From positions 648,330,974 through 648,394,973 of the forward strand of contig NC_064616.1 in the NCBI RefSeq assembly GCF_023898315.1: 64,000 nt of DNA. The letters run 5' to 3'. The DNA comes from Schistocerca nitens. Taxonomy: Eukaryota; Arthropoda; Insecta; Orthoptera; Acrididae. This document shows, one piece after another, positions 1 through 12,293 of the stretch (its first letter is position 1; every line of letters starts with the position of its first letter). The translations under genes and the position numbers were made by a program. Below the pieces are notes generated by a model. It did not search any database and was not told the origin of the DNA. It saw nothing but the letters and a program-made list of their open reading frames with translations.

Positions 1-108
1 CATTAGTAGTGTGCAGACACAGTCACATCGATGACTAGTGGTGGTATGTTGAACCCTCCGCCATGCACAGTATGGTGTCTTGCGGAGTATGTATGTAGAA
101 CTACCTCT
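1..108 (+). mobile_element. LINE 3'-end fragment (CR1/Jockey-type tail)
   Basis: The segment around 52-105 (ccctccgccatgcacagt, then cttgcggagtatgtatgtag) resembles the 3' untranslated end of the LINE on the minus strand at 49830-50575, whose reverse complement also reads ...gcggagtataaatgtagatg. It appears to be the last bases of a + strand copy that enters from the left edge. Only the tail is present and no coding sequence is visible. Family assignment rests on this similarity alone. Confidence 0.45.
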
Positions 109-3100
109 TACTATTACTCTAACCCACATAACACAGTTGACCCCATAGGAGAAACAGGAAAACCTAAAGTCGAAAATGCTGTTTTGCACTTTGGGATTAA
201 TATGTGATGTTATCGGATCTCAGTGATCAGTAGATCAGAATACAGCTAGTAATGCCCACTACAAATGTTGCCTCATGTAACTGTCCATCTCAGTGATATA
301 CTGCTTTCGTGAACTATTCTGTTGTGCACAGCACTCCATTACATCGTCTTTCTGGTGGAGCAGCGAGTGCAGGTCATAGCCATAAGTGAGTTATCAGCCG
401 TTTACTTTGGAACATTACACTAAATACAACTCGTAGGCCTTGCTTTCATTGGAAGGTTCTTCTGGATGCTGAACGCCGCATTAAAAATGTTTGCCACAAT
501 CTATGAAATGGAGAAGGACGGAAGTTTAGCAAACTAGCCCCTCTGTTTGACTCTTAGCTGTCTACAACCTTCCAATGATCCTCCAACACAGGTCAGTCAT
601 TAACTGATTCTAGAGAGCGATTCGATCAAGATTGTGATCCCAGTTACTTTTTGTTTATTTCTAACACTAACAGCTTTCGTCCTCATAATTATGTAATTGT
701 CTGCTATGTATAGCCTTTGACAAAAACCTGACAGCCACAGAGACCAAGTCCAAGTAATTCACTTAAGGTGGTAATAAAATTGGCTAACCGCTCAGTATCC
801 TAAGCGCAGCTGTTGGCATTAACTGGCAACACTGTAGCATGCAAAAGTCTTGGAGTAAATGTTGTTTTCCATTCGAGCTGTTCTAATGCTGAATCATCTC
901 GTGGTACAGTGGTAAACTTCAAGCAGTGTAAGCACAAAGTAGAGAATTAGAGCCCACTCCATCTTCCAATTTTAAATCGGATTTAGTCTGTCTCCTAAAA
1001 GTACAAGTCTGATGGAAGGGCAAAGATAAATTAGTTCACTTTCTATCCCACCAATAATATCAAGAACTTCCAAAAACATTTCAGTGAAAGAGTTCATGGC
1101 TCTCTGTCCAGATCAGTACAATACCTGCTTGAGAGTTTCCTCTCGAGGCAGTGACGTCTGCAAACGGCCACCTAACGCCAGCTGCCATCTACTTAGGTGA
1201 TACGACACATCTCTGCATTTGGCTTATATTCCGTAGTGCATGTTTATGCACTCACATTAGCAATCGTAAAATTATTTATCGTAGAAGTTCGGTATTCTGT
1301 TCAAAATATCTTTACAAAATCGATGTTAGTAGATGGTTGCATTATTCTAATTATTACAGACTGAATGAGAGTTTCACTTTAGGATGACAAGTTCAAGGAC
1401 ATACTGGCAGCATTTTGTGTTACTTTTCATATGTTATGATAACTGCTTATCGGAGGCTGAAATAGAATTTTCGCTGCACACTTTCGCTGGTTTCATTTCT
1501 TCACGAGTTTGTGAGCCCACTTCTTTTGCCATTACACATTGTTTTCAAGTACAGTTCACTTCCGTGATTTGAAATGTTATGTTATCCATAGCTTTCGGTA
1601 TCGTTCCAACGACAGCAGTCTTTAAAAAAAATGTTCTTAAGTATATAATAATCAAACGAACAAAATGTCTTAGGTGCTCAAGATGTTTATAGTATAACCA
1701 CTGATGACTGTCCTGCTCGTTTCTTATCTCGACCCTCGCATGTTTGAAGTTGAAACTGGATTCACCAAGTGTGCGACTCTCAGGAAACAGATCAGCTATG
1801 AAAGTGTATTCTTCTTTCCACTGCTGTGATTGACACATAGCAGTATCACACAATATGTTTAAGACTCTGTGACAGTCAGCATACTTGCTCGAGCGGCTCA
1901 CAATGACCTTGCTGTAGTCACTTGACATTTTCTTGTCATTTCGCTTAAATATTCTGCATTGTCCTAATTTAAGGTGCGACATCGCGGTAGTAAATTTAAG
2001 TTTATGAGTCCAGCCTATGTTTATGAGTCCAGAAGGGTCGTTACACGCAGAAGCTACAACTAAACTCGTCTTTTACGTTGCATATTATCTGTCACAGCCA
2101 TCAGTCGTTCAGTGAGGGGAATGAATGCCATTTCTGTGTCCTTTATGAGTGATAAAGTGGTCGCACAGTAAACTGAAAGCTGTGTTAGCTGTCATTTCTA
2201 GACTTTCTGGAGAAGTCCCAGTCCTACTGGAGAAAAGCGTTTTACCTCATCTGTGACAGAGCTACGAAGAGACAGGTCGAAAGTCAGTAAGGAATCTTAA
2301 GGAATCTTGGTTCAGTACCCAACAGATCTAAAGGTGAAAGTTTATGACAATACACAATTGCACTCTTGTTAATACCTGCTTCTGCTGATATAATCTTTAG
2401 TTTCTTTTGAATAAATAATTTTATTGATGAAATTGTAGCGCTGAAAAGTTTGGTTATTGAGTTTCATTACGGGTCTGCTCCTACTGCCGCATTTCAGTAC
2501 TGTCATGGTAATCCTGTAATGCGACTACAGTATGACACAGGACTGCATGTAGACACAGGCCGTTTCTAGATCAACCGTGTGTAGTATTCTGTCACTTTAT
2601 GACGATATGGGCACGCTCATGTTACAGGTGCCTTACGTTTTATTAAAATCGTCTTTCATCATAAGGTTATCAAAATAAGATGTAATTCATTTGCGCTAGC
2701 ACAGTGCAAATATTACAGTGTTTTTCGTTTGTTGAGACAAAAGAGAAACATAAGAAAGAAATTAATAATCAGCAATAAATTCTCTTATATTATTTAAAAC
2801 AATCTGACAATACTCAAATAGTTTTTCAATTTCCCACCTGTACAGACCATGTGGTTCAGAGGTAATAACGTCATCAAGCGAAGTCTGAAGTGCATTTTTG
2901 CTCCAAAACGAATTTTCCTTGTGGTTCTTGTAGCAACCTGCATGACAACATCCCAAACAGGAACGCCACAAATTTTTACACCAATTTGTTTTTTATAATA
3001 AATTTTTCCAACAGAGTTAAAATATATACGATACTTCACTATTAATCACGCCACGTGGTGCATGAGCAATGGCTATACCACTGTGTTAGCACACAGTTAT

Positions 3101-3893
3101 TGCCCGGTTTTTCGTGTGGAAAAGCAAACAATAGTAATAAATAACTTCGTGATTGGCATTTTGAGTGCAGAAACATGCACTGCACACTATAGGCAACAAG
3201 TGTAATGCATTGTGACAACATAAACAGACAACAGCTGGTGTAAGGAGACCAGTGACCAGCGTCCACTGCACAGAAAGGAAACTCTTGAGCAGTAATTGTT
3301 CTGACCGGGACAGACAGCCACGAGCTCGTTAACAGAAATGTTTTTGAAAGATTTTCATACTACTGGTTATTAGAAAATGAAGTACTTTATTTTTTCGCTT
3401 CCATCAGACTGACATATCTGGGAAACCCACGAAGCGCAATTTAAAAACTAGAGAAAGGAGTTGGGCTCAAACTTTCTAATTTGCGTTTTCATTCTGTGAT
3501 GTTTAGTTATAAATCATGAGTTTATACAGCACCAAAACAGCGTCAGTGGAAGAGAACACTTCCTCCAGAAACTACCATATCCTGCAGCATTGCCAGTTCA
3601 TGAGTGTGACGAGAATTGGAACTCCGAGTGACAGCCAATTTTATTGTCATCTTAAGTAAATGATTCCCATTTGATCTCCATGGTGGAGAGGCTTTATGCC
3701 AACGACTATATGTACAATGCAACACGACTGCAGGGACTCTAGTTTGCTTGTAGATATTTTCTTCAGCCCTGTTGTAGGAACAGCTGTCCATTATCAACAA
3801 CTGTTTTTGTGATTTTTCCTGACTCATGGAACTATTTTAGCTCAAAAGTTTCTGGGCAACAGCTTTCATGTGGCATGTGGGCGATGGTATGAA
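109..3893. other. Unassigned intergenic sequence
   Basis: No recognisable gene or repeat family was found. The longest open frame is a 145-codon minus-strand ORF (1982-1545), which I do not recognise; it lacks a known motif and could be chance. A 13-bp direct repeat (tttatgagtccag) lies near 2002-2031. The rest is AT-rich with only short frames. Confidence 0.5.
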
Positions 3894-4640
3894 GATCTAG
3901 TTGCTGGAAAACTGGATGTCACAATAAGACTCATTTAAAAAATTATTGGAAAATGGAACTCATCTAAGGAGATTATTTGGCACAACCTATGGTGGACACG
4001 TTTCTGAACAATATTCCTCTTTCTGAGTATCAGTATTTTACTCCACTTGTGAGTCATATACAGGGACAGTTGCCTGTACATAGTAAGTGAAGGACACACT
4101 GGTTGAGGTGCTTAATTCATATCTAACTAGAACATGGTTTCAGTACAAATCGAACCATTCTGATTTAGCTTTCATATCTCTTCAAGAAAAAGCCGGAATG
4201 ATGTCTTTGTGCAGGCCACAGCTCTTTTCATGCCCCATTCATTTACAATCCCTGCTTTTAGCCAGTCTCTAATGATCCTGTCATGAACTGAGTGTAAAAT
4301 CTGAATCATTCTTTTGCCTGTATGTCAAGGCCTGATACGTGTGCAGGATGTAGTACTTTTACTTGGAAAGTGGATTCACAGAATGTTAAATGAATTCTTT
4401 CTCTCACTGATTTACGTCTATATTGCGATGACTAACATGAATATTTTTAATGCAGCTGTATTTTAAATCTTTCCTGTCTATTCTTTTGTTCTGAACTAGA
4501 GAGGATATCAGACAGAGGAACATCTCTCAGAAACGAGCCCACAATAGGTTGTAACCAGTATCTTCCTTAGATGAGTTCCACTTTCTGATAATCCTTGAAA
4601 CGAGTCTTGCCCAACATTCAGTTTCCCAGTAAATAGAACT
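3894..4640. mobile_element. Non-autonomous DNA transposon with ~100-bp inverted ends (unclassified)
   Basis: The sequence at 3894-3995 is repeated in inverted orientation at 4537-4640. Shared blocks include ggaactcatctaagga and caacctat.gtgg, with scattered mismatches and small gaps along about 100 bp. The interior (about 540 bp) has no transposase-like frame. Long imperfect terminal inverted repeats around a short non-coding body are typical of a MITE or a deletion derivative. I could not identify a target duplication or a superfamily. Confidence 0.55.
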
Positions 4641-4726
4641 GTGTAGTCAAGTCATTGTAAGCCACTGAAGATGGCAACACTTAGATATTTTACTCTCTTG
4701 ATAGGTCCAAAGGACATACTGCACAG

Positions 4727-4840
4727 CCAGCCGGGATGGCCGAGCAGTTCTAGGCGCTACAGTCTGGAACCGCGTGACCGCTACAGTCGCAGGTTCAAAT
4801 CCTGCCTCGGGCATGGATGTGTGTGATGTCCTTAGGTTGA
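4727..4840 (+). mobile_element. tRNA-derived SINE, 3'-truncated (Schistocerca-type)
   Basis: The copy begins gccagccgggatggccgagc and carries a tRNA-like head with an A box (tggccgagcag) and a B box (ggttcaaatcc), followed by the family body gcatggatgtgtgtgatgtc. It matches the copies at 18468-18647 and 53386-53575 but stops near ccttaggttga, so the 3' part is missing. It is a SINE, not a tRNA gene: the tRNA part runs into a conserved non-tRNA body and the acceptor stem does not close. Confidence 0.8.
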
Positions 4841-5750
4841 TTGAAGATGAATGTCGTGTTAAGGTGAGACAAGCTATGTTTTCAAGATTTAGAACTGGTC
4901 AGCTGATCCAGTTAATCAGCGAGTAAGTCAGTGTTCTAAATGGAGTGCTCCCACCATTTATCTCCAGCATTATCATAGGAGCTGACAAGCAATCAGACCC
5001 TGGCTAGAGAAACCAGTGATCACAATCATTTGAATGGAGTACAATCAGTTAGTGGATCTGGTTAGCAGGCGGGTAGATTGGAGCTTCTGAATAGTGCACT
5101 ACAGTTCAGTGATCATAGGACACTAAAATGGCAAAATAAATGAAGAAATTTGAGCACCTTATATTTGTGGGATGACTGGTGTCCTCTCACAGAATAGAAC
5201 ACACGTAAACAACTTTTCAGATAAGAACATAGATGGAGGAACCATTTTGACCCTGAATAGACTACTGAATTCCGCTCCTACTCCATCCACAGCACCTGTT
5301 GTGGATGTTATTTAGTGGCAAGAACTCAGAAAATATTGTACACGTGTTTCTGATGCGTTGGCCATTAATCTTGAGTTGTCACTGAGATTCTGCATGGTGT
5401 TTATTGCCCTTCTGATCCCACTGATTCCACATTTGGATGTCAGTCACAGGATTCCACACACACGAAAGCAATATCTTGGAACAATAAACTGCAGTCCCAA
5501 TAGGCGAAGACCATGCTGCTGTCAGATGTCGACAGATGCTGCCAGACATTGCGCCTTCTTATCTGCTGTATAAATAAATTTTCCCACAAATAAATTACAT
5601 TCAAATACGATTACTAAATGAGAAGTTCAGTGCATTATCTATGCCTATAGACAGAATTTTGATAGTGTTACTCCTATATGCATTCTGCTGTTGTGCTAGA
5701 ATGCTAATCATTTGCATATGTCTGTTGCATGACACCACCATGATGTTGCA

Positions 5751-5752
<2 letters not shown>
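4841..5752. other. Unassigned intergenic sequence
   Basis: I see no gene, repeat family or RNA here. One 71-codon open frame (5358-5573) has no recognisable motif. Confidence 0.5.

Positions 5753-5799
<47 letters not shown>
5753..5799. repeat. (TG)n microsatellite
   Basis: About 23 uninterrupted TG units. The Cys-Val and Thr-His repeat peptides that can be read through it are artefacts of the repeat. Confidence 0.98.
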
Positions 5800-5800
<1 letters not shown>

Positions 5801-6237
5801 GTGGCGAAACTAGCGCTGTATAATTGTGAGAGATACAGAGGCAAGTGAGTGTGACAGGACTTACCCCAGTTCACTACTACCAGGGCCACGTCATCATAAT
5901 GCGCCTGTGGTTAGCTTACAAAGTATTTCAGCATAATCTAAGACTGAAATTAAAAATTAAAATAACTTTTCCAAACTTTGTCAGTGCATGCTTTAGCATA
6001 TTAATGTCAACATTGTGAAGTCACAGAATGATCTAATGATTATGTTTCGCTAAATATATTATTTCAAGAAAAAGATTTGAAGACGCTAAATATTAGACTC
6101 AGAAATATGAAAATTCGTATGTAACTTCGGTTACAAGTAAAATTACTATATATGCTACCTCTATCAGTTTTCAAGTTATTTACTAAAATTACTTTTGAAT
6201 ACATTACAGGAAAGGCAGTGATCAATGTCTTACAAAT
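5800..6237. other. Unassigned intergenic sequence
   Basis: AT-rich sequence with no recognisable feature. Confidence 0.5.
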
Positions 6238-6494
6238 ATTTACTATTAAAAACAGTGTTGATCACGATTTATTTATCAAGGTGACCGGTTTCGACCACTA
6301 CTGTGGTCATCTTCAGACCATTAAGTAGGAACCTCTTTCTGTTGGAGAATCACTAGCGGTGATTCACTATCACTAGTGGTGATTCTCCAACAGAAAGAGG
6401 TTCCTACTCAATGGTCTGAAGATGACCACAGTAGTGGTCGAAACTGGTAACCTTGATAAATAAATTGTGATCAAAACTGTTTTTAATAGTAAAT
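6238..6494. repeat. Fold-back (near-perfect palindrome) element
   Basis: Two arms of about 115-120 bp (about 6238-6357 and 6372-6494) are reverse complements with only a few mismatches. They include cgaccactactgtggtcatc on the left and its complement on the right. Only a short centre, itself partly palindromic (gaatcactagcggtgattc), separates them. No coding capacity. The ccggtttcgacc ... catcttcag core resembles fold-back or MITE sequences common in arthropod genomes (from memory). The high arm identity suggests recent insertion or arm-to-arm conversion. Confidence 0.8.
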
Positions 6495-7178
6495 AATTAT
6501 TTACTAAAAACTAAATTTGCATCAAAATGTCCCTATTCATAGTAAATTAAGTATAATTTGAATTTGTTATAGAAAGTTCTAATTACAGCATTTGATACAT
6601 TGATGGAATAATATAGCTGTACCAAGTTTCAAGACTTTACTGTAAATAACAATGATTACAACGAATCTTAAAGAGACAGTTCAGAGGTCATGTTATACTG
6701 TCAGTTCCATTCTAAATATTCTAGCTGACAAAATCTGAATGCAGTGGAGCTAAAACTTTTTCAGTAGATTAGATTAGAGATTAGATTAATACTTGTTCCA
6801 CAGATCATGAATACGACAGTTCGTAATGATGTGGAATGTGTCAGGTTAATAAAAGATGTCTGTACAAGATATTACCTTACTCAAAACATTGCATTACACT
6901 AATGTTTAAGTTGTTTTTTCCCTTAATTTATATTTAAAAATTCAGCCAATGAGTAGAAGGAGTTGTCATCTAGAAATTCTTTTAATTTATTTTTAAATGT
7001 TAGTTGGCTATCTGTCAGGCTTTTGATGCTGTTTGGTAGGTGACGACAGACTTTTGTGGCAGCATAATTTACCCCTTTCTGTGCCAAAGTCAGATTTAAC
7101 CCTGCATAGTGAAGATCATCCTTTCTCCTGGTGTTATAGCTATGCACACTGCCATTACTTTTGAACTGGGTTGGATTA

Positions 7179-8553
7179 TTAACAACAAATTTCATAAGTG
7201 TATATATATATATACTGTGAGGTTACTGTGAGGATCCCTAGATCCTTAAATAGATGTCTGCAGGATGACTGTGGGTGGGCTCCAGCAATTATTCTGATTA
7301 CACGTTTTTGAGCAATGAATACTTTTCTACTCAATGATGAATTACCCCAGAATATGATGCCATACGAAAGCAGTGAATGAAAGTAGGCATAGCAAGCTAA
7401 TTTACTGAGATTCTTATCGCCAAAATTTGCAATAACCCTAATAGCATACGTAGCTGAACTCAGACGTTTCAGCAGACCATCAATGAGTTGCTTCCAGTTT
7501 AACCTCTCATCAATGGACACACCTAAAAATTTTGAAAATTTTACCTTAGCTACAGACTTCTGTTCAAAGTCTATATTTATTACTAGAGTTGTGCCATTTA
7601 CTGTACGGAACTGTATATACTGTGTTTTATCAAAATTTAAAGAGTTTGCTGAGAACCACTTAATAATTTTGAGAAAAACATCATTTACAATTACATCACT
7701 TAGTTCTTGGTTTTTGGATGTTATTACTGTACTTGTATCATCAGCAAAAAGAACTAAATTTGCATCTTCATCAATGTGGAATGGTAAGTCATTAATGTAT
7801 ATCAAGAACACTAAAGGACCTAAGACCGAACCCTGTGGGACCCCGTACTTGATAGCCAACCAGTTTGAGGAATCAGCTGTTGTTTTAACATTACATGAGC
7901 CACTTATTTCAACTTTCGGCATTCTTCCAGTTAAGTATGAATTAAACCATTTGTGTACTGCCCCACTCAAACCATAATGATATAGCTTATCTAAAAGAAT
8001 TCCATGATTTACACAATCAAAGGCCTTTGAGAGATCACAAAAAAATACCAATGGGTGATGTCCGGTTATTCAGAGCATTTAATATTTGATCAGTGAAAGC
8101 GTATATAGCATTTTCTGTTGAAAAGCCTTTCTGAATACCAAACTGACATTTTGTTAGTACTTTATTTTTACAAATATGGGAGGCTACTCTTGAATACATT
8201 ACTTTCTCAAAAATTTTTGACAGAGCTGTCAGAAGAGAGATTGGGCGGTAGTAGTTTTTATGCAATGGTTTTACAATGGCATATTTCAGTCTATTGGGGA
8301 AAACACCCTGCTCCAAAGAGCTATTACATACGTGGCTGAGAATCCTACTTATCTGTGGGGAACAAGCTTTAAGTACCTTGCTGGAAATGCCATCAATTCT
8401 GTAAGAGCTTTTACTTTTCAGTGAGTTTATTATTTTACTGATTTCAGAGGGAGAGGTTGGTGGAATTACAGTTGTTTCAAACTGCACAGGTATGGCCTCT
8501 TCTATTAGTAGCCTTGCCTCTTCTACAGAAGTTCTAGATCCTATTTTCTCCAC
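7179..8553 (-). pseudogene. LINE reverse transcriptase domain
   Basis: Two overlapping frames (8553-8035 and 8051-7179) encode a non-LTR reverse transcriptase. The first carries the fingers region (SYRIDGISSKVLKACSPQI, then YYRPISLLTALSKIFEKVM). The second has the palm motifs: DLSKAFDCVNHGILLDKL, GVPQGSVLGPLVFLIYINDL and the catalytic LFADDT. Thumb-like sequence follows (LGVSIDERLNWKQLID, LLSYGIIFWGNSS). A frame change separates the two pieces, and a third minus frame (7195-6923) continues the C-terminus (SYNTRRKDDLHY). The enzyme would copy element RNA at the nicked target, but this copy cannot make one continuous protein. Confidence 0.9.
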
Positions 8554-8969
8554 AACATTTAAAAAATGATTATTGAAAATATTTTCAATTTCTGATTGTT
8601 TGTTAGGACACTTGTCATTCAGTTTTATGGCACTAAAGTCTTCCTGTGCTCTCGGTTGCCCTGTTTCCTTTCAATAATATTCCAAATTGCTTTAATTTTA
8701 TTATCAGAGTTACTGATCTCAGACATGATACACATGCTTCTGGACTTTTTAATAACTTTTCTTAGTACCGCACAACAGCTTTTATAATATTGAACAATTT
8801 CGGTGTCAGTACTCCCTCTTTCTGTTAGATACAGTTCTCTTTTACGGTTGCAAGATATTCTTATTCCTTTAGTTAGCCAAGGTTTTTATATGTTTTCTTG
8901 GAATTATGTTTAACTGTTTTCTTGGGAAAACAATTTTTAAATACCCTTAAAAATGTATCGTGAAATAAG

Positions 8970-9841
8970 TTATATTTCAAGTTCCTTATACACTTCATCC
9001 CAGTCTAGCTGCTGTAGGCTTTCCCTAATGTTTGCAATATTTATATTGTTAATTGAACGCACTGCTTTGAAAGTCTGATTTGATATACTGCATGTAGCTA
9101 TGTCATGTACTGTAACTAGCTGTGCACCATGATCTGAAAGACCATTCTCAACAGGATAAGCATTTATGTCCTTAAATTTATCTTGGTCTATAAAAAAGTT
9201 ATCTATCAATGTACTGCTGTTTTTTGTTATCCGAGTAGGAAAATCAATGACAGAGCTCAAATTGAAAGAACTGAGTAATACTACAAGGTCATTCTTCCTG
9301 TTACACTCTTTCAGGGAATCAACATTGAAATCCCCACAAATGATAATTTGCTTCCCCATGTCTGACATATAGCACAACAAAGCATCCAAGTTATCTAGAA
9401 ATAGCTGGAAATTCCCTGAGACACTGTTACAATTATGGAAGTGCCATCGTTTAGTTTAAGTTCAGTGGCACATGCTTCCATATGTTGCTCTACACAAATT
9501 TTTTTAGTTTCTAAATTTTTTACATTGTGGAAGCTTTTGACATATATGGCAACTCCTCCTCTCATCATATTATCTCTACTTACATGTGCAGCTAATTTGT
9601 ACCCATTGATGCTAACCTTTTGCATATCAGTTACAATGTGATGCTCAGACAGGCATAGTACATCTATTACATTCTCAGTTTCTATATCTTCTAAACAAAG
9701 CAGAAGCTCATCAGTTTTATACTTCAATCCCCCAATATTTTGATGAAATATACTAACATTATTTTTCACTTTGCTTTTGTGAGTATCTTGAACTTTTTTA
9801 ACATCTTTAGTACTTGCCTGGCTGAGTTTCCCACTGGACAC
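8970..9841 (-). pseudogene. LINE APE-type endonuclease domain
   Basis: Two minus-strand frames make up the apurinic-like endonuclease of the same LINE. The first (9841-9395) has the N-terminal signature IFHQNIGGLKYKTDELL, the catalytic-glutamate block LCLSEHHI and RGGVAIYVK. The second (9389-8970) has the metal-binding CGDFNVD, the NFFID strand and the terminal SDHGAQ motif. These blocks in this order define the endonuclease that nicks target DNA for target-primed reverse transcription. The frame changes near 9390. Confidence 0.88.
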
Positions 9842-9851
9842 TGATCTTACA

Positions 9852-10214
9852 CTAAAAAAGAATTTCCACCATGAGATGTAGTTCCCCCCCCCCCTTTAAA
9901 TTTCCTGCTATCAGCCCTGCCAGTTTACCCTTTCCTTTCTTGTTGAGGTGTAGGCCATGTCTAGTATAGTCCCACCTACAGAGTGAATCAACAGGAACCA
10001 CACCAATGTGTGACCCTGCACCAGATCTAAGTAGCCGTTCCAACTCCAAATTAACTCTCCTGCCAGAAGAGCTCAAATGAGGTCGGTCGTGGCGCTCCAG
10101 AACCGACACAAACCCAACACTGGTATGACTCGATGTTGATGCAATCTTTGCCAGGCCACACTCTATGCTGTACCCCAGATCTCTGTCAATATATAGCAAA
10201 CTGAAAGTGGCCAC
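9852..10214 (-). pseudogene. LINE ORF1 C-terminal, SGNH/esterase-like segment
   Basis: A 120-codon minus-strand frame directly upstream of the endonuclease. It contains VPVDSLCRWDYTRHGLHLNK followed by KGKGKLAGLIAGNL. A D-x-x-H-G-x-H-L-N block near the end of ORF1 resembles block V of SGNH/GDSL hydrolases, a domain known in ORF1 proteins of some CR1-group LINEs. Upstream, LERLLRSGAGSHIGVV could be the preceding part of the fold. The N-terminal half of ORF1 is absent because the element is 5'-truncated. The functional call is inference from one motif. Confidence 0.5.
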
Positions 10215-12293
10215 ATAGATGCCGCTATCTGTGGCAAGAGCGGTTGATAGCAGATCCGTTCAGCAGTCCGCAGCACCCATATGTAAATACGGCCAGAGAA
10301 GCCAATAAAAGAGACGCTTTGCACCAAGATATCAATCTGTCCCTGTCAGTCAGACGCCTGTGTGCACTGTGCCTCAGATGACATCACACCCGGTCATCCA
10401 GCAAACACGTTTTCAGTAAAAGCAGGAAGTCATCTCTCGAGGACTGTACACTGACCTGGATCGCTTACATTTCATGGAAGTAAGTGTTTGTGTGCCGCCT
10501 GTAATGTTGAGAAAACTGCACGGCAAGTGGTGAGATTATTTTACACTTTTAAGGCAAGCAATAACTTGAGGTGAATAGAAGTCAGGGCGATAGACCATTT
10601 TGTCTGGTACTTCCCATATAGATCATCTCTGAACTGTTAATAGTGCTGTTTCCGATAGGGACATTACTATTACTATCAGGAATATTATTATGTTTTGTGT
10701 GTGTGATCTTTTACTGAATGTATGAATTAGTTAAAACTCAAAAAAATGATTCATATTCATAGTTCCTGAGCCAGCTTAGTAAATAGGAAGTAAGAATATT
10801 ATCTTTCAGTGAGCACAATGACTAATGTGGACTTGCGGACTAGAAATTATGGTCTGTATATTCTCCATCGCTTTCTGGCTGACTGCAAAAATAGTTTCCA
10901 GGCACTTGTAAACGGCGCAGATTTTATTTAGCCACCATCCCATTGTGCGTGTATGTGTGTTTACTTTGAAACTGTTTTTTTGCTCAGAAAACTGAGTCTG
11001 TGGAAAGCTTTACATCAAGATTCCTTGATTACTATAATCGCCTTCTAATGCAGTAACAGGATATCATGAATATGATTACAGTTGCCAACACCATACGATA
11101 CAATTATTTGAGAAATAGAAAACAAGGTGTTCTAATAGGAACTTGAGTTGCCCTATTCGTAAGACACATTAACAAATAAATTTACCATTAATATATTTTA
11201 CACATCAGACCGATGACTATTTGTCTTCTAAACATACATGCAAGGACATGACACATGTAGAGTCATCAGAGGTAAGTTTGGTGCTGAAACTAGAAACAAC
11301 CTGCAGTGATGTATTTTCATGAAACAAAATTCCATTCACTCTAAATCAATAAGCTTTTTATAAAGTGTACTGTCAAGAGAATTTTTGCAGATTGTTGAGG
11401 CCAATACCACAATGAGTGAAGAACATATCGTCTGCATGTACTGCGTCGGATCTGATGAACGAGGATCATGTCATTAATAGTTACCAGAAACAAAAGATTG
11501 CAACACATATTCTTGTGGGTTCAGTGACTGACGGTATGTGGTATATCCCAATATTTTGGGAATTGATTTGCAATTAGAATGACTTTTATCCCTTTTTATA
11601 TATTCTATTCACTCTAGACAATTTACCTTCTTCGGGTGAATATCTTGTTTGTATACTCTTACATATGCAATACGTTGAAGTTTAGACAATACAGTCCATT
11701 TACCGCAGGAATTTGGAAGATATGTCAACGATATCTGTCTAACGCAAATTATTTCATTTTGAACAATAATCACATCGGTGCTGCAATGATTTGGTGAATC
11801 ACATCAAGTTCTATCGAAAATTCGGGTTAAACTGACGTGGCAAAGTAGACCGTCGCGTGTGAGCTTGTATTACATGGTTGCCTACCGATCACTTACGAAA
11901 GTATCTCTGAAATTAAATCACAGATCTTATATGTTTCAGAAGTTATTGTAGTGTTAGACCTTACTGTCGTATAGGATGCAAACAATAATCAGATTCGTTT
12001 AGTTTGTATTTCGCGTGTATTTTTATTTTCGAACAAGTTGACGCTTGTAAAATAATAAATAAATAATGCTGCTCTGGATAGACTGAACAAGTGACTCACA
12101 GATCTTGTGAATTCGAAAAACGCGGTTAGTGATCTCGGGAACTTTGTAATGCTTTCGCTTCAAAGAGAACGTTCAGGCCAAGAAAATTTCGTATACCAAC
12201 TTTTAGACGATTGTCGCAATATTAAACGCAACATAGAAAGCTGTTCTTAATATAGTATCTAGACACAAGTTGACTTCAGTTGTGGATTGATTC
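10215..12293. other. 5' flank of dishevelled, probably with promoter and 5'UTR
   Basis: No coding feature is visible. Because the dsh start codon is at 12354, the 3' part of this stretch probably holds the 5' untranslated region and core promoter. I cannot place a transcription start and see no convincing TATA-initiator pair. A piece near 10259-10330 (with tatgtaaatacg and aataaaagag) could be the edge of an old repeat but matches nothing I can name. Confidence 0.4.

Larger units (their letters stand above)
6764..10214 (-). mobile_element. LINE (Jockey/CR1 group), 5'-truncated, about 3.4 kb
   Basis: Read on the minus strand, the order is an ORF1 tail (10214-9852), an APE-type endonuclease (9841-8970), a reverse transcriptase (8553-7179) and a short 3' region. 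The element ends in a run of TAGATTA-like repeats (6764-6789), the kind of simple 3' tail used by Jockey-superfamily LINEs. A C homopolymer (about 9886-9895) lies in the ORF1 tail. The body is broken into several frames, with a gap in the open frame between endonuclease and RT (8970-8553) where RT-upstream residues can still be read. The 5' end appears truncated near 10215. It lies upstream of dsh on the opposite strand. Exact clade is uncertain. Confidence 0.85.

Noticed and set aside
4727-4815. Apparent tRNA gene with A and B boxes
   Set aside because: The tRNA-like head continues into a conserved non-tRNA body shared with copies at 18468 and 53386; it is a SINE. The same applies to 51203-51280.
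5641-5889. Cys-Val and Thr-His repeat ORFs
   Set aside because: Products of the (TG)n microsatellite; the same applies to frames at 56653-56981.
7483-7977. 164-codon + strand ORF
   Set aside because: Antisense shadow of the LINE reverse transcriptase (FADDT and GVPQGS motifs on the other strand).
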